DNA of 64,000 nt from Pontibacter ummariensis. GTDB lineage: Bacteria > Bacteroidota > Bacteroidia > Cytophagales > Hymenobacteraceae. The DNA is taken from positions 124,001-188,000 of the forward strand of contig NZ_FZOQ01000005.1 of the NCBI RefSeq assembly GCF_900188175.1, written 5' to 3'. The notes below the pieces were generated by a model. That model did not search any database. It had not been told where the DNA came from and was given only the letters and a program-made list of their open reading frames with translations. Made by a program: the position numbers and the translations under genes. This document shows positions 47,839-57,454 of the stretch, one piece after another; within the stretch, counting starts at the first letter, position 1, and each line of letters opens with the position of its first letter.

Positions 47839-47859
47839 AACCAGCTGTTGAGGCTGGCT
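47839..47859 (-). terminator. Terminator after the metallophosphoesterase gene
   Basis: On the minus strand AGCCAGC and GCTGGTT pair (one G-T wobble) around CTCAACA, followed by a run of T. It lies 18 bases after the stop of the metallophosphoesterase. Confidence 0.6.
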
Positions 47860-47876
47860 TTTCAAAGTAAATGGCA

Positions 47877-49109
47877 CTACGCTTTCTGCAGCTCAAACAC
47901 CGTAATTTCAGGTAAAAAGCCTACGCGGCCCGGGTACCCCAGGAAGCCGAGGCCAGTGTTTACATACAGGTACTGCCGGCCTTTCTGATACAAGCCCGCC
48001 CACTGCTTATACACGTATTGCACCGGGCTCCACTTTAACCCGGGGATATTAAGCCCAAACTGCATGCCGTGCGTATGGCCAGCCAGCATTAAGTCTATGT
48101 CCTGGTACTTTTGGTTCACTTCGCCGTCCCAGTGGGAAGGGTCATGGGAGAGGAGCACTTTAAAGGGAACCCCTTCTGTACCCCGGTAAGCCTCCTCTAA
48201 GCGGCCATACTTCGGAAAGCCCGCCCGGTTACCCCAGTTCTCTACACCCAGTACCGCTATCTTCTGTCCGTCCTTCTGTATGACGCGGTGCTCGTTCAAT
48301 AGCAGTTGCCAGCCCATTTTGCCATGGCTCTGGATCAGAGTCTGTAAATTTTGCCGCTTTGCCTCAGGGCTCTCCCACCGCACATAGTCAGCATAGTCAT
48401 GATTGCCCAGTACAGAGAAGACCCCTTCTTTGGCACGAATCTGCTTCAGGGTCGGTATGTGTTGCTGTACCTCCGATGCCAGGTTGTTCACTAGGTCACC
48501 GGTAAAAAACACCAGATCGGCCTCTTGCTTGTTAATCAGAGCTACCGCCTCTTTTAAGGGGGCCGTAGAGTTGAAGCTTCCCGTGTGCAGGTCCGAAATC
48601 TGTAGCATCTTATACCCGTCAAAAGCCTGTGGCAGGTGGGGAAGGCGCAGTTTAATTCGCTTTACGCGGTAATCATAGGCACCCTTCATCATGCCATACA
48701 TAAAGGCGACGAAAGGAACTGCCGCCACTAAAAGCGCCACCTGATTCAAGAGCACGGAGCGAGAAGGGTCAAAGTCAGGCACCGTGCTCATGCTGTTGAG
48801 AGCTACTTTGCCAAGTCGTACAGCATCGTCCACCAAAAGAAACAGCACCACCACTAGCTTAGAGCCAAAAATGATAAACAGCGTGCTGATCAGGTAGGTC
48901 AGAAAGGGGCTACGCGTCGCGCCTCTCTCACGTGAGGTGAATACAAAAGTACCTGCGGTGAGGGCGCAAACCGCCCAATAAATAAAGTAAATACTCCCCC
49001 GTAGGGTGAGGGGTAAGCTTTGTGTTACAGTGCTAATCGCCTGAAAAACATAGAGGTCTAGCAGGAGGAGAAGCAGCACCGCAATGCCCGGTGATATGAT
49101 TCGTCGCAT
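47877..49109 (-). CDS. Membrane-anchored metallophosphoesterase
   Basis: 410 residues. About four membrane segments occupy the first 130 residues. The catalytic domain has every motif of the calcineurin-like family: MLQISDLHTGSFN, LVFFTGDLVNNL, FSVLGNHDYADY, VLLSHDPSHWDG and LMLAGHTHGMQFG. The fold is YkuE/YaeI-like, which in other bacteria hydrolyses phosphates of lipid or nucleotide substrates. The catalytic part would face the periplasm or cytoplasm, which cannot be decided here. Substrate unknown. Confidence 0.88.
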   Translation of the reverse strand: MRRIISPGIAVLLLLLLDLYVFQAISTVTQSLPLTLRGSIYFIYWAVCALTAGTFVFTSRERGATRSPFLTYLISTLFIIFGSKLVVVLFLLVDDAVRLGKVALNSMSTVPDFDPSRSVLLNQVALLVAAVPFVAFMYGMMKGAYDYRVKRIKLRLPHLPQAFDGYKMLQISDLHTGSFNSTAPLKEAVALINKQEADLVFFTGDLVNNLASEVQQHIPTLKQIRAKEGVFSVLGNHDYADYVRWESPEAKRQNLQTLIQSHGKMGWQLLLNEHRVIQKDGQKIAVLGVENWGNRAGFPKYGRLEEAYRGTEGVPFKVLLSHDPSHWDGEVNQKYQDIDLMLAGHTHGMQFGLNIPGLKWSPVQYVYKQWAGLYQKGRQYLYVNTGLGFLGYPGRVGFLPEITVFELQKA

Positions 49110-49261
49110 ATTAGATAAAATAGCCAGCGACTGCTATACAGTCGCCATTGCTGTTTTTTTAAAGTTTATTTTGAATTATTGCATGCCTGTGCTGAACTAA
49201 TTTCTACTGAAAGTGCTTGCACTAGCATCTTGCAGAATAATACAAAATCTATACCGCATTG

Positions 49262-49981
49262 ATGGAAAACGAAGCCACTGCCATTCCGTCTTACCAGCAG
49301 GCCCTGAACATCAAAACATGGGCAGAGGAGGATCGTCCGCGCGAGAAACTCTTGCTGAAAGGCAAGGCTGCTTTAAGTGATGCTGAACTGATCGCTATCC
49401 TGATCGGCTCTGGTACCCCAAAGCTAACGGCAGTGGATGTTGCCAAACTTATTCTGGCGGCAGTCGGGAACGACCTGAATGAACTTGCCAGGCTGACTGT
49501 GAAGGACCTGATGAAGCACAAGGGCATCGGGGAGGCAAAGGCCATTGCGATTGTAAGTGCCCTGGAGCTAGGCCGCCGACGGAAAGAGACAGCCGTGGCT
49601 GCTAAAACCCGCATCACCTGCTCTACGGATATCTACAACTACATCAAGCCGCAGCTGCTGGATTTGCCCCACGAGGAGTTCTGGGTGATCTTACTGAACC
49701 GCGCTAATGTGGTGATGAAGAAAGAAAGCATCAGTATTGGAGGAGTGGCTGGTACGGTGGCAGATCCTAAAATTATCTTTAAAAAAGCGCTGGAGCAGCT
49801 GGCTAGTTCTATTATCCTCGTGCACAACCACCCAAGCGGTAACACCAAGCCCAGCGCGGCTGACATTGCTTTGACTAAGAAAGTGAAGGAAGCCGGCCAG
49901 TTCCTGGATTTGCCGGTGCTCGACCACATCATCTTTACGGATAACGATTACTACAGCTTTGCAGATGAGGGATTGCTGTAA
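49262..49981 (+). CDS. radC: RadC-family JAMM protein
   Basis: 239 residues from ATG 49262 (a TTG three bases upstream is the longer alternative). A UPF0758 domain with EDRPREKLLLKGKAALSDAE and a helix-hairpin-helix region is followed by the JAMM metal site: EFWVILLNRANVVMK, then IILVHNHPSGNTKPSAAD. The HxH and Ser/Asp residues are conserved. The protein is named for DNA repair, but its biochemical role is unsettled. Confidence 0.94.
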   Translation: MENEATAIPSYQQALNIKTWAEEDRPREKLLLKGKAALSDAELIAILIGSGTPKLTAVDVAKLILAAVGNDLNELARLTVKDLMKHKGIGEAKAIAIVSALELGRRRKETAVAAKTRITCSTDIYNYIKPQLLDLPHEEFWVILLNRANVVMKKESISIGGVAGTVADPKIIFKKALEQLASSIILVHNHPSGNTKPSAADIALTKKVKEAGQFLDLPVLDHIIFTDNDYYSFADEGLL

Positions 49982-49984
49982 GGG

Positions 49985-50185
49985 CTAATCTTCCGGCAGG
50001 ATCTCTTTTACACGGCCTACTTCGCCTGTTTCCAGCCGCACTTTAATGCCGTGTGGGTGCGTGGGCGATTTTGTCAGGATGTCCTGTACATAGCCTTCTG
50101 TTAGGGTGCCTGTACGCTGGTCTTCTTTTAGCACGATGTTCACGTGCAGGCCAGGCTTTATGTTTGTACGCTTTGTTCCGTCCAT
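49985..50185 (-). CDS. YwbE family protein
   Basis: 66 residues matching the YwbE family: a small beta-rich protein with GLHVNIVLKEDQRTGTLTEG, LTKSPTHPHGIKVRLETGEV and a GRVKEIL end. The function is unknown. It converges with radC, with the two stops three bases apart. Confidence 0.88.
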   Translation of the reverse strand: MDGTKRTNIKPGLHVNIVLKEDQRTGTLTEGYVQDILTKSPTHPHGIKVRLETGEVGRVKEILPED

Positions 50186-50321
50186 GTTAATTCTTTGTGG
50201 TAAAGTTAAGCAAATAACTACTTTGCCGTTACTGCTGGCGTTCGTAGCTCAAGACAAGGAACACTAAGAAGGTAATTACCAGCTTCGCAAGGCGGAGGTC
50301 CATACGGTTGCTGTGCGAAAG

Positions 50322-50816
50322 TTATAGGCTTGTCACAATATTCAGGTAATGCTCGTCGGGAACAAAACTCCACCTTGCCGGGGCTGTTACCGCCTGTTGC
50401 TTTACCTCTACCTTCTCTATCTTACGTAAATCAGCCAGAACTAGCTCCGGGTTAGCCACTAACCTGTCGTCTACGGCTACCTTTAGCCTTTGCTGCTTCG
50501 GGGAGACCTTAAAATGCATGTAGACTTGCTCTAACCTGACAAGGGGCACTTCTTCCTTCAGGCTTAAAATGATCACCCCGTCTTTGCCTTTCTCCCCAAA
50601 CTGGCTTACCGCATCTTCCCCTTTGTAGACACGAATGCTTTCTATGCTGTTTCGGTCTAGTATGATAGCATTCGAAGCAGTTTCCTGCCCCTCGATGAGC
50701 ATCAAGGGAGAAGGACTGCTGACGCTTACAGAAGCAGGATTGCTTTGGCCCTGCTGTTGCGCTTCGGCACACAGGAAAAGGCACAGTAGTAGGGTGCTCA
50801 GGAAAATAAGCTTCAT
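50322..50816 (-). CDS. Secreted protein with a TonB-plug-like segment
   Basis: 164 residues with a signal peptide (LLLCLFLCAEAQ). The middle part SIESIRVYKGEDAVSQFGEK and GKDGVIILSLK resembles the plug-domain segment of TonB-dependent proteins. The C terminus has NPELVLADLRKIEKVEVKQ, a second copy of a similar motif. No receptor barrel follows. It is the kind of small envelope protein frequent in Bacteroidota. Confidence 0.7.
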   Translation of the reverse strand: MKLIFLSTLLLCLFLCAEAQQQGQSNPASVSVSSPSPLMLIEGQETASNAIILDRNSIESIRVYKGEDAVSQFGEKGKDGVIILSLKEEVPLVRLEQVYMHFKVSPKQQRLKVAVDDRLVANPELVLADLRKIEKVEVKQQAVTAPARWSFVPDEHYLNIVTSL

Positions 50817-50826
50817 CGGGGAGTAT

Positions 50827-51060
50827 TCAACGTTTGATTGTGGGCACTTTCTGTTTTAAGGCCTGCTTTTTCCGCTCCATGTCGTTAACATACTTCATGT
50901 ACAGGAAGATGGCAACGACACCTGCTATATGCCCGGCCAGGATAAGGTACAGGCCCAGGTAATTTTCGGAGAGGTGCAGAAAACGCACGACAGCACCCAA
51001 TATGACCAATAGAACAGCAATTTTGTAAAGCAGCTTTTCAATGGTTCTCAGTTGCATCAA
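50827..51060 (-). CDS. Small two-span membrane protein
   Basis: 77 residues with two hydrophobic segments (LLYKIAVLLVILGAVVRFL and LGLYLILAGHIAGVVAIFLY) and a lysine-rich end. It shows some resemblance to the GldL N-terminal region, but no family is certain. It follows a hairpin that ends the upstream pfpI-like gene. Confidence 0.65.
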   Translation of the reverse strand: MMQLRTIEKLLYKIAVLLVILGAVVRFLHLSENYLGLYLILAGHIAGVVAIFLYMKYVNDMERKKQALKQKVPTIKR

Positions 51061-51081
51061 ACTAAAGTTTGGTTAAACATG

Positions 51082-51122
51082 ACGCTGTAGCTCAACTCTT
51101 GCAACAGGTTGAGCTACAGCGT
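51082..51122 (-). terminator. Hairpin after the PfpI-like gene
   Basis: Perfect 15-base arms ACGCTGTAGCTCAAC (51082-51096) and GTTGAGCTACAGCGT (51108-51122) around an 11-base loop. It stands 24 bases after the PfpI-like stop. Confidence 0.7.
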
Positions 51123-51145
51123 AATTAAAACTGGTATCTCCAGTT

Positions 51146-51757
51146 TTATACTGAAGCCAGACGAATAGGTTGGTCTAACTCAATTTTAGCGCCCATCACA
51201 TCCAGGAAGGCCCGAATAAATTTCGGGTGGCCAGGCCAGGCCGGTGACGTCACCAGGTTGCCATCCACCACTGCTTCGGTTGCCTCTACCGCAACGTAGG
51301 TGCCGCCTGCCAGTTCTACCTCGGGGCCAACGGCGGGGTAGGCTGTCAGCTTACGGCCCTCTACTACACGGGCTGCTGTTAGGATCTGTATGCCATGGCA
51401 CACAGCGGCCAGCGGTTTGTTGTTTTCGGCAAAGTGCCGCACCAGGTCCAGTACCTCCTTGTTCAAGCGCAGGTATTCCGGGGCACGCCCTCCGGCAATC
51501 ACCAGCCCTGCATAGTCAGCAGGGTTCACGTCCGAGAAAGAGTAGTTAAGCTGGAAGTTGTGCCCTGGCTTTTCGGAGTAAGTCTGGTCGCCCTCAAAGT
51601 CATGAATGGCTGTTTTAATGGTGTCTCCCTTTTTCTTGTTGGGGCACACGGCGTGCACCTCGTAACCTACCATCAGTAGCATCTGAAAGGGGACCATGGT
51701 TTCATAGTCTTCGGCAAAGTCGCCGGTCAGGAAGAGGACTTTCTTTGTGTTTTCCAT
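51146..51757 (-). CDS. DJ-1/PfpI-family protein
   Basis: 203 residues. The Rossmann-type start [20 protein letters not shown] and the nucleophile elbow [17 protein letters not shown] with its cysteine are clear, followed by [20 protein letters not shown]. Members act as proteases, glyoxalases or deglycases, and the substrate cannot be told from sequence. Its own hairpin ends the transcript. Confidence 0.9.
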   Translation of the reverse strand: MENTKKVLFLTGDFAEDYETMVPFQMLLMVGYEVHAVCPNKKKGDTIKTAIHDFEGDQTYSEKPGHNFQLNYSFSDVNPADYAGLVIAGGRAPEYLRLNKEVLDLVRHFAENNKPLAAVCHGIQILTAARVVEGRKLTAYPAVGPEVELAGGTYVAVEATEAVVDGNLVTSPAWPGHPKFIRAFLDVMGAKIELDQPIRLASV

Positions 51758-51925
51758 AGGTATAATCGTTTATATAGGCCTAAAAAGCAATTCCTGGTGT
51801 CGGGGCGCTTAGTACGGCAGCAAGAGAAAGATAGGAATAAACTTTTTAAAAGTACAGTTTATGCTGTTGAATTACACTGTGTTGTGCTGTAGGTTAGACT
51901 CTTGCTGCGCTAAGGTGTGAGCCGG

Positions 51926-53773
51926 CTATGGCTGGAGCTCTTTCATATCCGAGACGTGGAGGCTGCGCAACATCGAGGTCTTTTTGTGCTGGTGCTCCTG
52001 CATGCGGGTCAGGATGTCGTGCAGCATCTCGATCGCCTGAACCACGTGGGGGCCTTTGTTTAGCATCACGCAGTCGGCGCGCTGGGCCATGGCCGCGTCG
52101 GTAATTTCTGCCCTGGAAGGACGCCCTTTTTTGGCCAGTGTCTCCAGTACCTGCGTGGCCCATACAGCAGGGAGGTGCGCTGCCTCGCAGAGCCACAGGA
52201 TCTCCTCCTGCACCTCGGCCAGCCGCTGCCAGCCGCACTCCACCGCCAGGTCACCCCGGGCTATCATGATGCCGGCAGGATAGCGCTTCATAACAGAAAG
52301 CAACAGGTGAGGTAAGTTACGGAAACCCTCCTGTGTTTCGATCTTCAGCATTACCCCCAGGTCCTTCGCCCCGAGCTCTTCCAGTTCCTGATGGAGGGCC
52401 TCTACTGTTTCGGCGTTATTCACAAAAGAGAGGTTCACGATGTCGGCGTGCTGGGCTACGAAACGGAGGTCCTGCTTGTCCTTCTCCGTTAGCCCATTCA
52501 TATGGAATTTTGTCTCAGGGAGATTGATGCCTTTGTCCTCGCCGAGCTTGCTGCCTTTCTCGCTGGCGTAGGTGATTTTCACCAGCAGGGTATTCTTGTT
52601 TACTTCCTGTATCTGCCCCTCTATCTTGCCATCGTTGAACAGGATCGGCTGCCCTTTCTTTACTTGCGAGAACACCTCTGGTAAAGTGCAGGAGATATGG
52701 GCTGGCTGCACCACATGACCTCGCGCGTTATACCGGGCTGACTCACCGGGGGTAGGGGCTTTGGTCAGTATCATTAAATCATCCTTTTTAAGGAGAAGAG
52801 GAGCAAAGGTAGGTGGTAGTTCCCCCACTGTTACCTTTCGTTCCTGCACAGTTTTACTCTTTAAGTGGAGCACTGTTCCGGTCTCAATGTAGGAGGTCTT
52901 AAACAAATGGGCCAGGCAACCATTCTGCTCTCGTTTGATAACGGAGAGGGAGCGCTTGCGGCCCCGGGTGTCCTTAAAATAAAGCTTGTCGCCCTCTTGC
53001 AGTTGTGCCAGCCACTCTGCCTCTACCGGTAACCAGGCATCCGTATTTTTAGGAGGAGGGGCGCCGGGCGGGGCCAGCCACACACGGGCAGCCTCGGTTA
53101 TCTGGCCCAGGTCGTTTTGCATAGGGCGTATGACCACGAGTTTGGGTCCTTCTTTCAAGGGGCCTGTCCGGAGTTTGGGACCCATCAGGTCCATCAGGAT
53201 TTTACAGGGGATGCCTGTCTCTTGTACGGCCTGCTGTACATGCTGTATCATGCGCAGCCATGCCTGCTCACCGTCGTGGGCGCAGTTAATGCGGGCGCAG
53301 TTCATCCCGGCTCTTAAAAGGCGGGGGAGTAATTCGTATGTGTCGGCAGCCTCGCTTGGGAGGGTCACCATAATGCGGGTACTCCGCTTGGCCGGCTGGG
53401 GGCCCAGCAAGACTTCTGTGTGCGTAGCCAGCAAGTCTCTGTTCTCAAAGAAGGATACAGGAAGTTGCTTATCAGTAGGTGCACATTCGGTCAGGTAACA
53501 GAGCTGCTTTCGTACGGCCTGCAGGCTTGCCAGCACGTGGCCCTCTGCCCGCCCCAGAGAAGACAACCCGAGATGTGCCAGGTGCTCCTGCAGTTGCCGG
53601 ATGTCGTGATGGCGCAAAGCCAGGTAATGGAGCAGGTTTTGCGCGCTTTTCCGGAAGGCAGGGTGCACTTGCTGTACGGCGGGGGCAAATTTTTGCTCCA
53701 GCGTAATCGCCTCCTCGTGTAAAGCATCTAACTGTTGGATTAGATCCTGAAGCTGTTCTTTTTCCTGCTGCAT
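51926..53773 (-). CDS. Atypical pyruvate kinase
   Basis: 615 residues. The first 125 form a helical extension (QQEKEQLQDLIQQLDALHEE). The kinase barrel then shows TRIMVTLPSEAADTYELLPR, GMNCARINCAHDGEQAW, ILMDLMGPKLRTG, and later VMLKIETQEGF (catalytic Lys region), IMIARGDLAVE, VWATQVLETLAKKGRPSRAE and ADCVMLNKGP. The usual C-terminal allosteric domain of about 120 residues is missing. The N-terminal helical extension sits in front of it. Activity as pyruvate kinase is likely, but a regulatory or specialised role is possible. A standard pyk would be expected elsewhere. Confidence 0.85.
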   Translation of the reverse strand: MQQEKEQLQDLIQQLDALHEEAITLEQKFAPAVQQVHPAFRKSAQNLLHYLALRHHDIRQLQEHLAHLGLSSLGRAEGHVLASLQAVRKQLCYLTECAPTDKQLPVSFFENRDLLATHTEVLLGPQPAKRSTRIMVTLPSEAADTYELLPRLLRAGMNCARINCAHDGEQAWLRMIQHVQQAVQETGIPCKILMDLMGPKLRTGPLKEGPKLVVIRPMQNDLGQITEAARVWLAPPGAPPPKNTDAWLPVEAEWLAQLQEGDKLYFKDTRGRKRSLSVIKREQNGCLAHLFKTSYIETGTVLHLKSKTVQERKVTVGELPPTFAPLLLKKDDLMILTKAPTPGESARYNARGHVVQPAHISCTLPEVFSQVKKGQPILFNDGKIEGQIQEVNKNTLLVKITYASEKGSKLGEDKGINLPETKFHMNGLTEKDKQDLRFVAQHADIVNLSFVNNAETVEALHQELEELGAKDLGVMLKIETQEGFRNLPHLLLSVMKRYPAGIMIARGDLAVECGWQRLAEVQEEILWLCEAAHLPAVWATQVLETLAKKGRPSRAEITDAAMAQRADCVMLNKGPHVVQAIEMLHDILTRMQEHQHKKTSMLRSLHVSDMKELQP

Positions 53774-53887
53774 GGTGCTTGTGGTCTGGTACTTAGCCTA
53801 TAACTACAGATAAAGAGGGAGGGTTGCTGGAAACAGGGCGAAATTTTGTTCCCTGCTAAAAGCCCCGCTGCTTTAACAGACAAACAA

Positions 53888-53928
53888 AAAAGCCTCGCGT
53901 AACAGAGGTTTCTGCACACAAGGCTTTT
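53888..53928 (-). terminator. Weak terminator after the GH2 gene
   Basis: AAAAGCCT (53888-53895) and AGGCTTTT (53921-53928) pair around a 25-base loop, followed on the minus strand by TTTTTTGTTTG. It lies 20 bases after the GH2 stop. Confidence 0.5.
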
Positions 53929-53947
53929 AGTAGAGCAGCAGGAGCTG

Positions 53948-55291
53948 TTACTTCTTTACATAGAAAGGAATATTGGCAGTGGCTACGTTATTCTGACCAT
54001 CATAGGCGTACACAAACAAACGGTAAGCCCCTTCCTGCTCAGGAGTTTTTAACGTAGCCTGCCCCTCCCTTGTGCTGGAAATGCGGTCAGGCACGGCGGC
54101 GGGTCTGCTTTCACGGTCGCCGCCCTCCTTCAGGTCAGTGCTCTCATGCAGTAACTCCCAGCGGTAGCTTAGCTTGTCCTGGTCCGGGTCTGTCACCTCA
54201 GTGCTTACAGCGTAGCTTTTGCCTGGCTGCAGGTACACCTGGTCGGTGGCCTTCTTGCCGTCTAGGAGGAACGAACTCAGGTGGGGTGCCCGGTTAGCGG
54301 GCCAGCTTCCGGTCCAGAGGTACTGCATCACATCCACTACTTCCGACTCCTGTCCCTCCTCTGTAAACAGCCCGTACCAGGTCGGCGTTCTTTCCTGCTT
54401 TTGTCCCCACAGGAAAACATAGGAACCCAGGTTCCGCTCCCTGTCCTGCTGCATGGCGGCTTCATAGCGGCTCTTATACACAGCGGCCTTTTGGGCACTG
54501 GTTTCTTCTACGGATGCGCCCCAGGGCGTTTGTGGTCCTTCCCAGTGTCCGGTTGGTCCCCACTCGGTAATCATATAAGGTCCTTCCCAGCCAAACTCCC
54601 GCACACGCTTTGGCACATCCGGCAGGCCACCGTAGGCGTTCACAGCCAGGATGTCCAGTTCAGGTACCTTTGCCCTGATGTGGTCTATTTCTTTTTGGTT
54701 GATGCCCGCCAGCATGGTACTGGTTGGGTGGTTGGGGTCCACCTCATGGATCATCCTGGCAATGTCGTTCACGGCGTCCCACACCTTGGGATTGGTATAG
54801 CTCAGGTTCAGTTCGTTGCCGATGCCCCATACAAGTAGGGCCGGGTGGTCTTTGTACTTTAGTACCTCTTCCCGTAAGCGTTCCAATTGCTGGGCTACGG
54901 CGGCTGAATCGTTATAGTCGAAGCCATGGCGCTCCCGGGCCACGTCCAGTCCCATCGTCACGGTTAGGCCGTGCTTTTGCGCCTCGTCCAGTACCTCCTG
55001 CGCATTATGTGTACTCCAGGTGCGGATAGAGTTACCTCCATAAGCTTTTAAGCGCTCCATATAGTTGCTGCCTCCTGCCCCCTTGATGTAGTAGGGCTGA
55101 CCGTCTCTATACAGTTGATAGGCACCGTTTTTTTCCCGCACCGCTACTTTCAGAGGGCCTGTCGCGGAGGTACTACCAACGGCTTCCGTTGTCTGTTCTG
55201 TGTCAGCTACCTGCCCTGAATTCCCAACGCAGGCTTGCGAGAGCGCGGCTACCGCGCATAGGAAAAGAACTTTTGTAAAGGTGTGTTTCAT
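53948..55291 (-). CDS. Lipoprotein glycoside hydrolase, GH2 TIM-barrel type
   Basis: 447 residues from ATG 55291, which gives a clear lipoprotein signal (KVLFLCAVAALSQAC). The GH2-type barrel shows YYIKGAGGSNYMERLKAYG, SIRTWSTHNAQEVLDEA, the acid/base region LLVWGIGNELNLSYTNP and the nucleophile region PYMITEWGPTGHWEGPQ. A C-terminal beta-sandwich domain (about 345-447) with YRWELLHEST and AYRLFVYAYDGQNNVATA probably binds carbohydrate. It would act at the cell surface on beta-linked glycans. The exact substrate cannot be told. A longer start at 55354 adds 21 residues before the signal and is less likely. Confidence 0.85.
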   Translation of the reverse strand: MKHTFTKVLFLCAVAALSQACVGNSGQVADTEQTTEAVGSTSATGPLKVAVREKNGAYQLYRDGQPYYIKGAGGSNYMERLKAYGGNSIRTWSTHNAQEVLDEAQKHGLTVTMGLDVARERHGFDYNDSAAVAQQLERLREEVLKYKDHPALLVWGIGNELNLSYTNPKVWDAVNDIARMIHEVDPNHPTSTMLAGINQKEIDHIRAKVPELDILAVNAYGGLPDVPKRVREFGWEGPYMITEWGPTGHWEGPQTPWGASVEETSAQKAAVYKSRYEAAMQQDRERNLGSYVFLWGQKQERTPTWYGLFTEEGQESEVVDVMQYLWTGSWPANRAPHLSSFLLDGKKATDQVYLQPGKSYAVSTEVTDPDQDKLSYRWELLHESTDLKEGGDRESRPAAVPDRISSTREGQATLKTPEQEGAYRLFVYAYDGQNNVATANIPFYVKK

Positions 55292-55384
55292 CTTGTGGAT
55301 CGCATCCGTTAGGTTTTTGAACATGTTAGAAGGCACACTCATGCTCTGTGCCATCTCTTTGAGAAGGCCTGTTTGCCGGCGGTC

Positions 55385-55771
55385 TTACAGGTCGTCCTCG
55401 TAGAACTCGATGAGGGCACCAAAGTAGGCGTTGTTCCAGCCTTCCACAATGTCCTCGAAATCCTCGTCTGGGATGTTCGTGTGCCGTAATTCTGCCGAGG
55501 TGCCGGCTTTGTGCGGGTGCAGTTTAATCGTAACAATAGAGGGCTCTGCCTGCTCTCCGAAATACCACTGCTGCACGATCTTCTTGCCTTCTTCAAACTC
55601 CAAGTTCTTGCCGACGATGCTTCCTTCCCACAAAGAGAACTCAGACCCCGGTTCTGTTGACATCTCTGCCTCTTCGCCCGACCATGCCTGTATGGTAAGG
55701 GGGAGGGTTAGCGCCAGGTAAACTTCCGCTGGAGGAGCTGGCACGATATAGTATTTTTTGAAATCTTTCAT
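55385..55771 (-). CDS. SRPBCC/START-domain protein
   Basis: 128 residues of the SRPBCC fold (AHSA1-like group): YIVPAPPAEVYLALTLPLTI, AWSGEEAEMSTEPGSEFSLW, IVQQWYFGEQAEPSIVTI and the C-terminal helix FEDIVEGWNNAYFGALIEFY. It probably binds a small hydrophobic ligand. No neighbour indicates which. Confidence 0.85.
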   Translation of the reverse strand: MKDFKKYYIVPAPPAEVYLALTLPLTIQAWSGEEAEMSTEPGSEFSLWEGSIVGKNLEFEEGKKIVQQWYFGEQAEPSIVTIKLHPHKAGTSAELRHTNIPDEDFEDIVEGWNNAYFGALIEFYEDDL

Positions 55772-56085
55772 CCGTTAATGGAGGCTGGTATAAGATGGTG
55801 AGCGAACAGCTTTCGCATGAATGTGAATACTGTGCAGACGTAACTGTTGCTATACTTAAATATTGTATAAGACCTGTAGCCAGGAGAAGCACCATCCTTT
55901 AAAAGGAGACTACCCTCGTGTAGCGTATACACAAAGATAGGCAGGAAGCCGTAAGTACACAAAGCTTGGAATGGGTAGCCGCTTGTAGTCCCCAGCCGAC
56001 TCTCTCCTAAGTAAAAGCCTGCTTACCCTTCCTTTTGCTGTACTTTGGCAGCGCAAGCCACGAAGTTGCATAGACTAAGACGAAC
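55772..56085. other. Intergenic stretch
   Basis: About 310 bases between the SRPBCC and ketoacyl synthase genes. No open frame resembles a protein and no repeat or clear hairpin was found. Confidence 0.5.
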
Positions 56086-57168
56086 TTACATCTTATAGAT
56101 CATGGCATTTACGTTCATGCCCGCACCAACAGACGCGAAAACCAAGGTATCGCCTTTGTTTATTTTGTGCGTGTCCAGCTTGTCTTTTAACAGGAGGTCT
56201 AACAGGGTAGGCACGGTGGCAACAGACGAATTGCCTAGCCACGAAATCGTCATCGGCATAATATCATCAGGCACAACAGCCATGTCATAAAGGCCATAAA
56301 GCCTGCTTAAGATAGCGTCATCCATCTTTCCGTTTGCCTGGTGGATGAGTACTTTCTTAACTTCGCTCAGGTGCGTACCATTCTTCTCCAGACAGGCTTT
56401 GATGGCCTGAGGCACTGTTTCGAGGGCATATTGATACAGCTTCCGGCCATTCATTTTTAAGAAAAGGTCATCCTTGTGTTCGCTGTCAGGTTTATAAGAC
56501 TTATCCATGTATAACATCTGCGAATATAGGTAGGCGTCTGAGCGCGTTTTATGCGCCAGTATGCCAACAGGAGTGTCGCTCTCTCTTGCTTCCAGCACAA
56601 TAGCCCCGGCACCGTCAGCGTACAGCATACTATCTCTGTCATGCGGGTCTGACACTCTGGATAAGACCTCTGCGCCGATCACCAGCACCTTTTTGGCATC
56701 TCCTGACTTGATAAAGTAGTCGGCCTGGATAACGGCTTGTAACCACCCCGGGCAACCGAAAGGCAGGTCGTAGGCAACCGCATAGGGATTCTTTATCTCT
56801 AACTTATGCTTTACGCGGGCTGCTAAGCTAGGCACAATGTCTACCTGCTTGTTATCCTTCCGTACATCCCCGAAATTATGTGCCACGATAACGTAGTCTA
56901 AGTCTTCCTGGTCGATCCTGGCGGATTTAATCGCATCAACAGCGGCATAGTAAGCAATATCCGATGTCACCAAGTCATCTGCCACATACCGTCTTTCTGC
57001 AATTGTGGTAATCTCCAGAAACTTGTCAACGATCTCCTGGTTGGTCTTCTTCAGCTTTGTCCCGTCAGTGTCGTAAAACTCATTGTGCAGGAAGTTTTCG
57101 TTCTGAATACGTTTGGGCGGGATGTAGCTTCCTGTTCCTGTAATTACACTGTAAATAGTATTCTTCAT
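56086..57168 (-). CDS. 3-oxoacyl-ACP synthase III-like protein
   Basis: 360 residues of the thiolase-fold KAS III type. The active cysteine is at about 139 in DLPFGCPGWLQA, the His is in VLIHQANGKMDDAI, and the Asn is in WLGNSSVATVPTLLD. A DGAGAIVLEA segment is also present. The enzyme condenses an acyl-CoA with malonyl-ACP or makes a specialised product. This type, longer than FabH, is often separate from the fatty-acid genes. No biosynthetic neighbours, so the role is open. Confidence 0.9.
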   Translation of the reverse strand: MKNTIYSVITGTGSYIPPKRIQNENFLHNEFYDTDGTKLKKTNQEIVDKFLEITTIAERRYVADDLVTSDIAYYAAVDAIKSARIDQEDLDYVIVAHNFGDVRKDNKQVDIVPSLAARVKHKLEIKNPYAVAYDLPFGCPGWLQAVIQADYFIKSGDAKKVLVIGAEVLSRVSDPHDRDSMLYADGAGAIVLEARESDTPVGILAHKTRSDAYLYSQMLYMDKSYKPDSEHKDDLFLKMNGRKLYQYALETVPQAIKACLEKNGTHLSEVKKVLIHQANGKMDDAILSRLYGLYDMAVVPDDIMPMTISWLGNSSVATVPTLLDLLLKDKLDTHKINKGDTLVFASVGAGMNVNAMIYKM

Positions 57169-57454
57169 CTTTATCTGTGAAATCGCTCACTCTTGGAATC
57201 TGCAAGCAGTTATTTAGAAATGTTCTAGCTGTAGAATCCAATATAAGAGGTTAACCGGACAATATAGCTATCTATAGATGTCTTTGTTCAGGGAGGGGTG
57301 TCTGCTTGCCTGATTTTCCAGAAACATCTCCAAAGCTCAATAGCTGGGGCAGTAGGTTAGGGGATAAACACGTGGTGGTGGAAAGCATCCCTTATTTTCT
57401 CCAACACCCTCTCCAAAAATTTCCGACCTTTGCCTGGTAATAGCTTTTTATTTT

